This document shows, piece after piece, positions 56,948 through 64,000 of a stretch of DNA of 64,000 nt (position 1 is its first letter; every line of letters starts with the position of its first letter). The notes below the pieces were generated by a model. That model made no database searches and was not told where the DNA came from. It saw only the letters and a list, made by a program, of their open reading frames with translations. Position numbers and translations under genes: made by a program. Source of the stretch: Sphingomonas sp. CCH21-G11 (lineage in GTDB: Bacteria > Pseudomonadota > Alphaproteobacteria > Sphingomonadales > Sphingomonadaceae); contig NZ_LSHX01000033.1 in NCBI RefSeq assembly GCF_001555965.1, positions 184,745-248,744 of the forward strand, in the 5' to 3' direction.

Positions 56948-57145
56948 GACATCCCCCAAAATAGCTGAAGCCGTAACGTTTGGCCGGGCGGTCGGTTGCG
57001 GTGGCCCCTTGTCCATTGCGCGCGGGCCATTGGCCAAGCCGCAAATCCGCTCAAGGGTGCAGCCTCTGCGCTCGAAGCGCGGGCGCATCGCGTCATGGTT
57101 ACCAAAAGCTGTTGATCGCGGGCGCGGCTTGCGTAATGACGGGAC

Positions 57146-57457
57146 ATGGCACGATCAGCAAATATTCGATCCCTGGTCAGCCGGGCCGGCGTGCCCGCGC
57201 TGTCGATGATCTTCATGCTGTTCTTCGGCTATTATGCGGTGCTCGGGCCGAATGGCGTGTTGCGCTACGGCGACTATGTCCGCCAGCGCGAGGTCAAGGC
57301 CGCGCAGTTTGCCGAGCTGCAACAGGCCCGCGCCGAACTTCGCAATCGCGTCCGCCTGCTCGACCAGAAGCGCGCCGATCCCGACATGGTCGACGAGCTG
57401 GTTCGCACCAAGCTGAACGTCGTGCATCCCAACGAAGTCATCATCCCGCTCGAATAG
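57146..57457 (+). CDS. FtsB/DivIC-like septum formation initiator
   Basis: This 103-residue protein has one membrane helix (VPALSMIFMLFFGYYAVLG) and a periplasmic coiled coil (REVKAAQFAELQQARAELRN, VRLLDQKRADPD) ending EVIIPLE. This is the bitopic plan of FtsB/DivIC, part of the FtsQLB complex that activates septal peptidoglycan synthesis. It precedes pdhA by about 150 bases, as in many alphaproteobacteria; enolase also lies nearby. Confidence 0.87.
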   Translation: MARSANIRSLVSRAGVPALSMIFMLFFGYYAVLGPNGVLRYGDYVRQREVKAAQFAELQQARAELRNRVRLLDQKRADPDMVDELVRTKLNVVHPNEVIIPLE

Positions 57458-57604
57458 GCGCGCTGCGGCGGTCCGGATCGCGTCGCATACGAATGGATCG
57501 CGATGCGGCGAGGGTGACGTTTGCGTGAACATTGCACGCGGCCGCGCTTCGCGCTTATAGGCGGGCACATCTTTCCCTTCCCCAGGAACGAGGACCCTCG
57601 ACAC

Positions 57605-58651
57605 GTGGCCAAGGCACCGGCGCAGCGCGCGAAAAGTGAACCCGCCATCCCCAATCGCGAGCGCCCCGACGAACCGGTGCGGTTCGAGGCGAGCAAGGAC
57701 CAGCTGCTCGACTTCTACAAGCAGATGCTGCTCATCCGCCGGTTCGAGGAAAAGGCCGGTCAGCTTTACGGGCTCGGCCTGATCGGCGGCTTCTGCCACC
57801 TCTATATCGGCCAGGAAGCGGTCGCGGTGGGCCTGCAATCGGCGCTGACCGACAAGGATAGCGTCATCACCGGCTATCGCGACCACGGCCATATGCTGTT
57901 GTGCGGCATTCCGCCGCGCGACGTGATGGCCGAACTGACCGGGCGCCAGGCGGGCATTTCGAAGGGCAAGGGCGGCTCGATGCACATGTTCAGCGTCGAG
58001 CATAAATTCTATGGCGGTCACGGCATCGTCGGCGCGCAGGTGTCGCTGGGCGCGGGCCTGGCGTTCAGCCACAAGTACAACGACGACGGTGGCGTGTGCC
58101 TCGCCTATTTCGGCGACGGCGCGGCCAATCAGGGCCAGGTGTACGAAAGCCTGAACATGGCCGAGCTGTGGAAGCTGCCGATCATCTTCGTCATTGAAAA
58201 CAACCAGTATGCGATGGGCACCAGCGTCAATCGCGCCTCGGCCGAGGACCAGCTCTATCGCCGGGGCGAGAGCTTTCGCGTGCCGGGGCTCCAGGTCGAC
58301 GGCATGGACGTGCTGGCCGCGCGCGGTGCCGCCGAGACCGCGCTCGCCTGGGTCCGCGCGGGCAAGGGGCCGATCATCCTGGAGATGAAGACCTATCGCT
58401 ATCGCGGCCATTCGATGTCCGATCCCGCCAAATACCGGTCGCGCGACGAGGTGCAGTCGGTCCGCGAAAAGTCCGACCCGATCGAGCAATGCAAGCGCGA
58501 GCTGGAGGCGATCGGCGTCAAGGAAGACGAGCTGAAGGCGATCGAGGCGGAAATCCGCAAGGTGGTGAACGACGCCGCCGACTTTGCCGAAACCACGCCC
58601 GAGCCCGACGCGGCCGAACTGTACACCGATGTGCTGGTGGAGACCTACTGA
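57605..58651 (+). CDS. pdhA: Pyruvate dehydrogenase E1 component, alpha subunit
   Basis: This 348-residue subunit decarboxylates pyruvate using thiamine diphosphate. The cofactor motif [17 protein letters not shown] to [10 protein letters not shown] (GDG-x(n)-NN) is intact, and [15 protein letters not shown] carries the phosphorylation-loop-like segment. [18 protein letters not shown] is also diagnostic. The GTG at 57605 follows GAGGACC. It lies one base before pdhB, so both E1 subunits are made together; E2 and E3 lie outside the window. Confidence 0.97.
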   Translation: MAKAPAQRAKSEPAIPNRERPDEPVRFEASKDQLLDFYKQMLLIRRFEEKAGQLYGLGLIGGFCHLYIGQEAVAVGLQSALTDKDSVITGYRDHGHMLLCGIPPRDVMAELTGRQAGISKGKGGSMHMFSVEHKFYGGHGIVGAQVSLGAGLAFSHKYNDDGGVCLAYFGDGAANQGQVYESLNMAELWKLPIIFVIENNQYAMGTSVNRASAEDQLYRRGESFRVPGLQVDGMDVLAARGAAETALAWVRAGKGPIILEMKTYRYRGHSMSDPAKYRSRDEVQSVREKSDPIEQCKRELEAIGVKEDELKAIEAEIRKVVNDAADFAETTPEPDAAELYTDVLVETY

Positions 58652-58652
58652 G

Positions 58653-60056
58653 ATGGCGATCGAACTGAAGATGCCGGCGCTGTCGCCCACGATGGAAGAA
58701 GGCACGCTGGCCAAGTGGCTGGTCAAGGAAGGCGACACGGTCAAGTCGGGTGATATCCTGGCCGAGATCGAGACCGACAAGGCGACGATGGAATTCGAAG
58801 CGGTCGACGAAGGCACGATCGCGCAGATCCTCGTTGCCGAGGGCACCGACGGGGTGAAGGTCGGCACCGTGATCGCGACGATGGCGGGCGAGGGCGAGGG
58901 TGCCGCAAGCGTCGCCCCGGCGAAGGCCGGGGCCGATGGGGACGGCGCGCAACAGCCAGCGGCCCCGGCCTCCGCCGGGGCGACGGAAGGGGCGGGCGAG
59001 AACGGCGCACGCACGCCCGAGCCGCTCAAATCGACCGCGCGCACGCCCGACCCGGAAGTCCCCGCCGGCACCGAGATGTTCAAGCAAACCGTGCGCGAGG
59101 CGCTTCGCGATGCGATGGCCGAGGAAATGCGTGCCGACCCGCGCGTGTTCGTGATGGGCGAGGAAGTCGCCGAATATCAGGGCGCGTACAAGGTGACCCA
59201 GGGCCTGCTCGACGAGTTCGGGCCAAAGCGGGTGATCGACACGCCGATCACCGAATATGGTTTTGCCGGCGTCGGTACCGGCGCGGCGATGGGCGGCCTG
59301 CGCCCGATCGTCGAGTTCATGACCTTCAACTTCGCGATGCAGGCGATCGACCACATCATCAATTCGGCGGCCAAGACCAATTACATGTCGGGCGGCCAGA
59401 TGCGCTGCCCGATCGTGTTCCGCGGCCCCAATGGCGCGGCGAGCCGGGTGGCCGCGCAGCACAGCCAGAATTACGGGCCGTGGTATGCCAGCGTCCCCGG
59501 TCTGATCGTCATCGCGCCCTATGACGCGGCGGATGCCAAGGGGCTGATGAAGGCGGCGATCCGCACCGACGATCCGGTCGTGTTCCTGGAAAACGAGCTG
59601 CTCTACGGCCGAAGCTTCGAAGTGCCCAAGATCGACGATTATGTCCTGCCGATCGGCAAGGCGCGGATCATGCGCGCGGGCAAGGATGTCACGATCGTCA
59701 GCTACTCGATCGGCGTCGGCCTTGCGCTCGAAGCCGCGGAGAAGCTGGCGGGCGAGGGGATTGACGCGGAAGTCATCGACCTGCGCACACTGCGCCCGCT
59801 CGACACCCAGACGGTGCTTGGCAGCCTGAAGAAGACCAACCGCATGGTGGTGGTGGAGGAAGGCTGGCCGACCTGCTCGATCGCGTCCGAGCTTGCCGCG
59901 GTGGCGATGGAACAGGGGTTCGACGATCTCGACGCCCCGGTGCTGCGCGTGACGAACGAGGACGTGCCGCTACCCTATGCCGCCAATCTGGAAAAGCTGG
60001 CGCTGGTCAGCGCCGACCGCGTGGTCGCGGCGGTGAAGAAGGTGACCTATCGCTGA
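58653..60056 (+). CDS. pdhB: Pyruvate dehydrogenase E1 component, beta subunit with lipoyl domain and repeat-encoded linker
   Basis: This 467-residue protein starts with a lipoyl domain (residues 1-80; lipoyl lysine Lys43 in [13 protein letters not shown]), has an Ala/Pro-rich linker (about 81-145) and then the transketolase-like E1 beta domain ([40 protein letters not shown]). A lipoyl domain on E1 beta is an alphaproteobacterial trait. The linker includes a family A palindromic repeat, residues about 87-111 ([10 protein letters not shown] to [10 protein letters not shown]). Another internal duplication, ARTPEP and ARTPDP, follows. Catalytic sequence is intact. Confidence 0.97.
   Translation: MAIELKMPALSPTMEEGTLAKWLVKEGDTVKSGDILAEIETDKATMEFEAVDEGTIAQILVAEGTDGVKVGTVIATMAGEGEGAASVAPAKAGADGDGAQQPAAPASAGATEGAGENGARTPEPLKSTARTPDPEVPAGTEMFKQTVREALRDAMAEEMRADPRVFVMGEEVAEYQGAYKVTQGLLDEFGPKRVIDTPITEYGFAGVGTGAAMGGLRPIVEFMTFNFAMQAIDHIINSAAKTNYMSGGQMRCPIVFRGPNGAASRVAAQHSQNYGPWYASVPGLIVIAPYDAADAKGLMKAAIRTDDPVVFLENELLYGRSFEVPKIDDYVLPIGKARIMRAGKDVTIVSYSIGVGLALEAAEKLAGEGIDAEVIDLRTLRPLDTQTVLGSLKKTNRMVVVEEGWPTCSIASELAAVAMEQGFDDLDAPVLRVTNEDVPLPYAANLEKLALVSADRVVAAVKKVTYR
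58911..58985. repeat. GC-rich palindromic repeat, family A, inside pdhB
   Basis: The left arm GTCGCCCCGGCGAAGGCC at 58911 and the right arm GCCTCCGCCGGGGCGAC ending at 58984 match the intergenic copy at 121-200, with a different centre. The left-arm base that makes TAG in the intergenic copy is A here, giving AAG (Lys) and keeping the frame open. Both arms encode nearly the same peptide, VAPAKAGA and AAPASAGA. Confidence 0.88.
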
Positions 60057-60078
60057 TCCGGTTGACGTGTTCGGAGAA

Positions 60079-60103
60079 GGCGGGGCGGCGGTGTCGCCCC
60101 GCC
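60079..60103 (+). terminator. Hairpin after pdhB
   Basis: GGCGGGGCG at 60079-60087 pairs with CGCCCCGCC at 60095-60103 around seven bases, 22 bases after pdhB and before the convergent TadE-like gene. There is no T-run. Confidence 0.5.
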
Positions 60104-60128
60104 TCGCCGCAGTCATCCGGTCGAAGCG

Positions 60129-60773
60129 TCAGCAGGTCGACGGCGTGAGGCCGGAAACCGGATAGACCTGGGACAGGTCGCGGCGGTCGCGAACCATCAT
60201 CGCCGCATATTCCATCATCAGCGAATCCGGCGCGAATTCCGTCTCGATCAGCGGCTGATATTCGTAGAAGATCTGCACGAACATCGTTGCGTTGTTGTCC
60301 GTCACGGTCGCCTGTCGGCCGACGGGTCCAATTCCGTCAAGGTTGGCGTCGCCCTCGTCTCCGAAGGTCGAGGCATGCTCGACCTTGGCACCGGTGCAGC
60401 GTTGCCAGCGGATGCGGTATTTGCCCGCATTTGCGGGATCGATCTCCAGGCTGGACAGGATGATGCGGCCGTTATTGGCGATGTCGAGCGTTCCCGACTG
60501 CAAAGCCGCGCCAATGAATAGATCGTTGATATCGCCCTCGTTGATCTGCTTGGCCTGGAGCTGCGTGCCGCGGCCGATCCGCGCGGCATTGTCGACGACC
60601 TGAAGGGCGAGCTGGCTCACCCGCATCCGGGTCGTGATGTAGTTGGTCAGCTCCGCGCCGCTCAGCGACAGCAGCAGCATGAAGGGCAGGGTATAGGCGA
60701 ACTCGATCAGCGCCACGCCGCTCCGGTCGCGGCGCAGCGTCGACAGCCGACGGAACATGACAGCGCGGCTCAT
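60129..60773 (-). CDS. TadE-like pseudopilin family protein
   Basis: This 214-residue protein has RRDRSGVALIEFAYTLPFMLLLSLSGAEL, the type IV pilin-like cut site (G followed by V-x3-E-F) and hydrophobic helix of TadE/TadG proteins, followed by a secreted domain ending with two cysteines. TadE-type proteins are minor pilins of tight-adherence (Flp) pili, cut by TadV/CpaA. Its ATG overlaps the stop of the next upstream gene (ATGA). Confidence 0.85.
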   Translation of the reverse strand: MSRAVMFRRLSTLRRDRSGVALIEFAYTLPFMLLLSLSGAELTNYITTRMRVSQLALQVVDNAARIGRGTQLQAKQINEGDINDLFIGAALQSGTLDIANNGRIILSSLEIDPANAGKYRIRWQRCTGAKVEHASTFGDEGDANLDGIGPVGRQATVTDNNATMFVQIFYEYQPLIETEFAPDSLMMEYAAMMVRDRRDLSQVYPVSGLTPSTC

Positions 60774-61489
60774 GTGCAATATCTCGTCTGCGGGGTGGCG
60801 AAGGCTTCCTGGTCGCCATAGGGCTGGTTGCGCAGCACCGTCGTGGCGGTCACGGTCTTCGATTCCGGTCCACCGACAAAGGCGTAGAACGGAAACACCG
60901 ACGGATAGGTGACCCTGACGCTGTAGATCACCGCGTCCTTGGCGCCGCCCTGGCCGTCGCGGCCCAGATTGGCTTCCCACGTGCCTTTGCCGTTCTCGTC
61001 GGTATAGGCCTCGCCATTGTTGCAGGCGCCGTTCGGCTCCGACAACGTGTCTTCATAGGGCTCGCCGGTGTTCCACTCACCATCGCCGTTCGAGTCGGTG
61101 AATACCTCGCCATAGGTATAGCGCCCGTTGGCGCCCCCTTCGGGCATGTCGGTGAAGGGCTCGTAGCGACGCTGTGCCTGCTCGTAGGTCGTGAAGAATT
61201 GACGCGAGATTTGCACGACCGCCCGGTTGTTGAGCTTGCCGATTTCGGTGCGGACCAGCCCGTCGAGGACGGTTTGCCGCGCATCGAGTTGACCGCCCTC
61301 AAGCGTCCCGTCGCGCGCGGTCTTCTGGACGATCCCCTGCGTCATCGACGTCATGTACAGCGTGTGCGCAATGTCCATGCCGCCGAGCAGCAGAACGGTC
61401 ATCACCGGCGCGATCATCGCGAATTCGACCAGCGTTGTTCCCCGCTCGTTGCGGACCAGCGCTGTGCCGAGGCGATCGTACCACGTCAT
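60770..61489 (-). CDS. TadE-like protein with EF-hand-like calcium loops
   Basis: This 239-residue protein has RNERGTTLVEFAMIAPVMTVLLLGG near the N-terminus, the TadE pilin-type segment. In the secreted part, residues 132-143 read DSNGDGEWNTGE, a canonical EF-hand loop pattern with Asp, Asn, Asp, Gly and a terminal Glu; a degenerate copy DENGKGTWEANL lies at residues 164-175. Calcium binding is inferred. It overlaps both neighbours by four bases. Confidence 0.83.
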   Translation of the reverse strand: MTWYDRLGTALVRNERGTTLVEFAMIAPVMTVLLLGGMDIAHTLYMTSMTQGIVQKTARDGTLEGGQLDARQTVLDGLVRTEIGKLNNRAVVQISRQFFTTYEQAQRRYEPFTDMPEGGANGRYTYGEVFTDSNGDGEWNTGEPYEDTLSEPNGACNNGEAYTDENGKGTWEANLGRDGQGGAKDAVIYSVRVTYPSVFPFYAFVGGPESKTVTATTVLRNQPYGDQEAFATPQTRYCT

Positions 61490-63483
61490 TGCGTCAGCCT
61501 CAGCTGCGAGATCTGGTTGGCGATGTCGTTGAACGTCTGCTGGAGCTGCGTCGAATTACGCGCGCTGAAGAAGCGGCTCGGGCTGGCGCAGCTCGTCATC
61601 TGGCCCTCGATCGTCGGGTTCGACGTCCCGAACCAGATCACCCACAGCGTGATGTTCTTGTTCTTGATCGCCGAACAGATCGCCTGCGTGCGCGCGTTGA
61701 CCTGCTGCGTCAGCGTGCCGGTAGTGCTGCAGCCTTCGGTCGGCTCGACGGCCGCATCGGTCTGCCGGCGATCGTACCAGGACAGACCATAGGCCTGGTA
61801 ATTGGCCACCGAGGTGCACGCGTCACCGTCGGTCATGAACACCAGGTGCCGTTCGATTTCACCACCTTCGGGCGTGAACCGGTTATCGTCGGCGAACAGG
61901 CCCGTCGGCGACATCAGTCGTCCGCCCCAGATCAGCCCGATGTCGTGATAGGTATTGCCGTTCGCCGTCAGCGAGTCGACATATGCTTCGAACGCTGATG
62001 CCGTCGCCCATTCGGTCAACCGTGTCGCAGGCGTGCTGCAGTTGAAATTACCGGTGCTGAAATTGTTGAAGCTGCGGATTTCATTCAGCGACCGCGCGCT
62101 TGTGTTGTCATAGTTTTCCTTGCGCTGATAAGTCACGGGAAGCGCCGGACGCCACCGAGTCGAGGGGCTGGTCAGCTCTGGAACACGATCGATATCGAGG
62201 TCGAGCGCGTTTGGATCGATCGGATAATAGCTCGTCGCGCGCACCGTGTCGCGTTCCTCGATACAGCCTGCCCAGCTGATCGCGCTGGTGCTGAGCGGCA
62301 ACGTGACAGAATCGTTCCACCCGGTGCCGTTTTTCAGCCCCGACACGTCGAACTCGACCGGCTTGTACATCCATGCGTTCAACGTGACCGACGACGGCGT
62401 GCCGACCGGAACCTCTGTCAGCGTGAACGTACGGTCATAGCTGCGTGTGCGCGTGCGGTATTTGCACCCGTTGTTGCCTGCTGCGTAGGAGACGAATTGA
62501 TACTCGCGGTCGCGCCATTGCCGCTTTGATTTGAAGGTGCCGATCGGCAGGTTGGCTTCGGAATCCTCGAAGCCGGCGCCCCAGTTATTGTTCCGTGGCT
62601 CGTCCCGCTCCGCCGGTTGGAGAAATGCTTCGCACAATTCCCTGGTCGCGGTGGTGGTGCTCTGGTTGTTGGACCAGTTGCTCCAATTCCCCTTGGTCCC
62701 GTCGACATAGCCGCCAGGCATCCCGCCGACGGTTACTCGCTCACGCGATTGGTAGGTCCAGCGGTCGACCAGCCACTCCGGCCGGAGCAGCTTTCCGACA
62801 TTGGCGTTGGTCGCATAGGGAACGAAGCCGAACCGGATCTGTGTTTCCCCGCCGGTGCCGCCGCTCGGGTCGCCCGCGATGCAGGCCGCGGCAGTATTGA
62901 GCCGCGCCAGCGTTTCATAGAAGCACTTCACTGCGACCTTCAGCCCGGTCAGCTTGCTTTCGCTGTCGCCGGGGAGCGTCGAGTCCATCGATCCGGTCAC
63001 GTCGAGCACGAACATCACATCTGTGTTCGGCAGGCGCATTTCGGCGTCGCAGCTGACCGACAGCGAGCGCTGTTCGCTGCCGAAGACGCGCATGAGCGTC
63101 ATCGGCACCTGGGCGGTGGCGACACCCGTTACTTTGCCCGCCGATTCAGTATAGGTCGCCGCGATATTCGACGCGCCATAGGCGCTGGTGCCGATGTTCG
63201 ACGAGAAGAAGCGCTGGGCGACCTCGTTCGGCATGTTGTTGCTCTGGGACCACAGGCCGCCGCCCATCGCCTTGCGCCCCGCCAGCGCACCGGCGTCGCA
63301 GGCATGCTGAAGCCGCGTCTTGACGAGGTAGAGGCGGCTGAGGTCGAGCCCGCCACCGATCATGCCGGCCATCGGAAAGATCGCCGCCGCCATGATCGCC
63401 ATGGTGTTGCCGCGCGTGTCGCGCGCCAGCCTGACGAGGAAGGGGCGCGACGCATCCGTGCTTGCAATAGCGCGCTTTTTCAT
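61486..63483 (-). CDS. TadG-like protein with von Willebrand factor A domain
   Basis: This 665-residue protein begins with a basic region and RDTRGNTMAIMAAAIFPMAGMIGGGLDLSRL, the TadG start, then a VWA domain with the metal-site motif DVMFVLDVTGSMDS and, near the end, HLVFMTDGDACTSVA and LWVIWFGTS. The middle 300 residues are an insertion within the VWA fold. TadG proteins are thought to anchor or present tight-adherence pili. ATG 63483 gives the usual start; the three genes are read in the order TadG, TadE, TadE. Confidence 0.85.
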   Translation of the reverse strand: MKKRAIASTDASRPFLVRLARDTRGNTMAIMAAAIFPMAGMIGGGLDLSRLYLVKTRLQHACDAGALAGRKAMGGGLWSQSNNMPNEVAQRFFSSNIGTSAYGASNIAATYTESAGKVTGVATAQVPMTLMRVFGSEQRSLSVSCDAEMRLPNTDVMFVLDVTGSMDSTLPGDSESKLTGLKVAVKCFYETLARLNTAAACIAGDPSGGTGGETQIRFGFVPYATNANVGKLLRPEWLVDRWTYQSRERVTVGGMPGGYVDGTKGNWSNWSNNQSTTTATRELCEAFLQPAERDEPRNNNWGAGFEDSEANLPIGTFKSKRQWRDREYQFVSYAAGNNGCKYRTRTRSYDRTFTLTEVPVGTPSSVTLNAWMYKPVEFDVSGLKNGTGWNDSVTLPLSTSAISWAGCIEERDTVRATSYYPIDPNALDLDIDRVPELTSPSTRWRPALPVTYQRKENYDNTSARSLNEIRSFNNFSTGNFNCSTPATRLTEWATASAFEAYVDSLTANGNTYHDIGLIWGGRLMSPTGLFADDNRFTPEGGEIERHLVFMTDGDACTSVANYQAYGLSWYDRRQTDAAVEPTEGCSTTGTLTQQVNARTQAICSAIKNKNITLWVIWFGTSNPTIEGQMTSCASPSRFFSARNSTQLQQTFNDIANQISQLRLTQ

Positions 63484-63556
63484 TCCTGTGCCTAATCCAA
63501 TTCCCGGTTCAACGACCTTCTGTGGCACGCCAATGGATAAGTACGGTTGAAGACGC

Positions 63557-64000
63557 GTGGTTAATCCCGAGGAAAGCTTTGCGGGGCGCGATCCGGAGCG
63601 CGCGATCGTGCTCGCCTATGCGCCGACGGCGGCGCGGGCGGGTTTCGCGGCGTTGCTGGACCTCGATGACACGCTGGCCGCGGTCCTGCGCGGCAAGGGG
63701 GAACCGATGCTGGCGCAAATGCGGCTGACCTGGTGGCATGACGCCATCAGCAAGCTCGATTCCGCGCCGCCGCCCGCACAGCCGGTGCTGCAGGCGCTGG
63801 CCGCAGCCTGCGTCGCACGGGGCGTGCCGGTCGGCGACATGGCGGGGATGATCGAGGGGTGGGAGACGCTGCTCGATGCCCCCGTGCTCGATGACGTCAC
63901 GCTGTCCGCCTATGCCGAGAAGCGGGGCGCGGTCCTGTTCGACTGCGCGGCGCGGCTGGCGGGGGCGGAGGCGCGCGCGGCGACCGCGGCAGGCGGGCGG
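63557..64000 (+). CDS. Squalene/phytoene synthase family protein, 5' part
   Basis: The reading frame from GTG 63557 runs open to the window edge (148 codons). It contains LRGKGEPMLAQMRLTWWHDAI and EGWETLLDAPVLDD, segments typical of the squalene/phytoene synthase family, in particular the branch related to the mitochondrial complex I assembly factor NDUFAF6. Some members make C30 or C40 isoprenoids, others have no known reaction. The C-terminal half, with the second aspartate motif, is outside the window. A stop lies nine bases before the GTG, which fixes the start region. Confidence 0.75.
   Translation, partial: MVNPEESFAGRDPERAIVLAYAPTAARAGFAALLDLDDTLAAVLRGKGEPMLAQMRLTWWHDAISKLDSAPPPAQPVLQALAAACVARGVPVGDMAGMIEGWETLLDAPVLDDVTLSAYAEKRGAVLFDCAARLAGAEARAATAAGGR

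Overview
The window is a GC-rich chromosomal stretch from an alphaproteobacterium, most likely a Sphingomonas-type member of the Sphingomonadaceae. The basis is gene content and order: the divL-tsaE-amgK-murU-addB-addA-trxA run, RcdA, the lipoyl-tagged pyruvate dehydrogenase E1 beta, the single-cysteine DksA, DUF1178/DUF4170/DUF1203 genes, a large TonB-dependent receptor, and dispersed palindromic repeats of a kind common in sphingomonads. No species can be named from the sequence alone. I see no insertion sequence, prophage or CRISPR array; almost everything is housekeeping.

Layout. 1-3.1 kb: tail of an M2 peptidase, palindromic repeats, AMP nucleosidase, a peroxiredoxin and YqgE. 3.1-8.2 kb: ahcY behind a perfect 20-bp operator-like palindrome, then a TonB-dependent receptor. 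8.4-19.7 kb: a tightly coupled operon with the atypical cell-cycle kinase DivL, TsaE (tRNA t6A), AmgK-MurU (peptidoglycan sugar recycling), AddB-AddA (double-strand break repair) and thioredoxin. 19.9-24.4 kb: M19 dipeptidase, TauE/SafE permease, a Tat-exported aminotransferase, cytochrome c and cytochrome b561. 24.4-31.8 kb: methionine salvage mtnB-mtnD-mtnC-mtnA facing a transaminase and a methyltransferase, then ComF, glutaredoxin, a Nit-type amidase and DUF1178. 31.8-32.7 kb: tRNA-Arg(CCT) followed by a gene-poor, less GC-rich patch with an amber-interrupted small gene.

32.7-39.1 kb: DksA, PilZ, two small YdcH-like proteins, RcdA, an NMO-like flavoprotein, a gamma carbonic anhydrase-like protein, a MoxR ATPase and two uncharacterised proteins. 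39.4-43.8 kb (minus strand): GIY-YIG protein, dnaG and rpoD in transcription order. 43.9-50.6 kb: YqeY, carA, a small coupled ORF, carB, greA and rhomboid. 50.6-52.7 kb: DUF4170 and a four-gene YqjD/YqjE-like membrane cluster. 52.9-60.1 kb: eno, DUF1203, an EamA transporter, a formate/nitrite-type channel, ftsB, pdhA and pdhB. 60.1-63.5 kb: three TadE/TadG pilus-type proteins. 63.6 kb to the end: the start of a squalene/phytoene synthase-family gene.

The most unusual signal is mobile-looking palindromic repeats that have entered protein-coding genes and stayed in frame. One family lies inside carA (about 41 extra residues between the two CarA domains) and supplies the C-terminal tail of the GIY-YIG protein just before dnaG. 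A second, GC-rich family lies in the interdomain linker of pdhB, with another copy in the intergenic region at 121-200. This resembles the Rickettsia palindromic element phenomenon. I can read the repeats directly; their history is inference.
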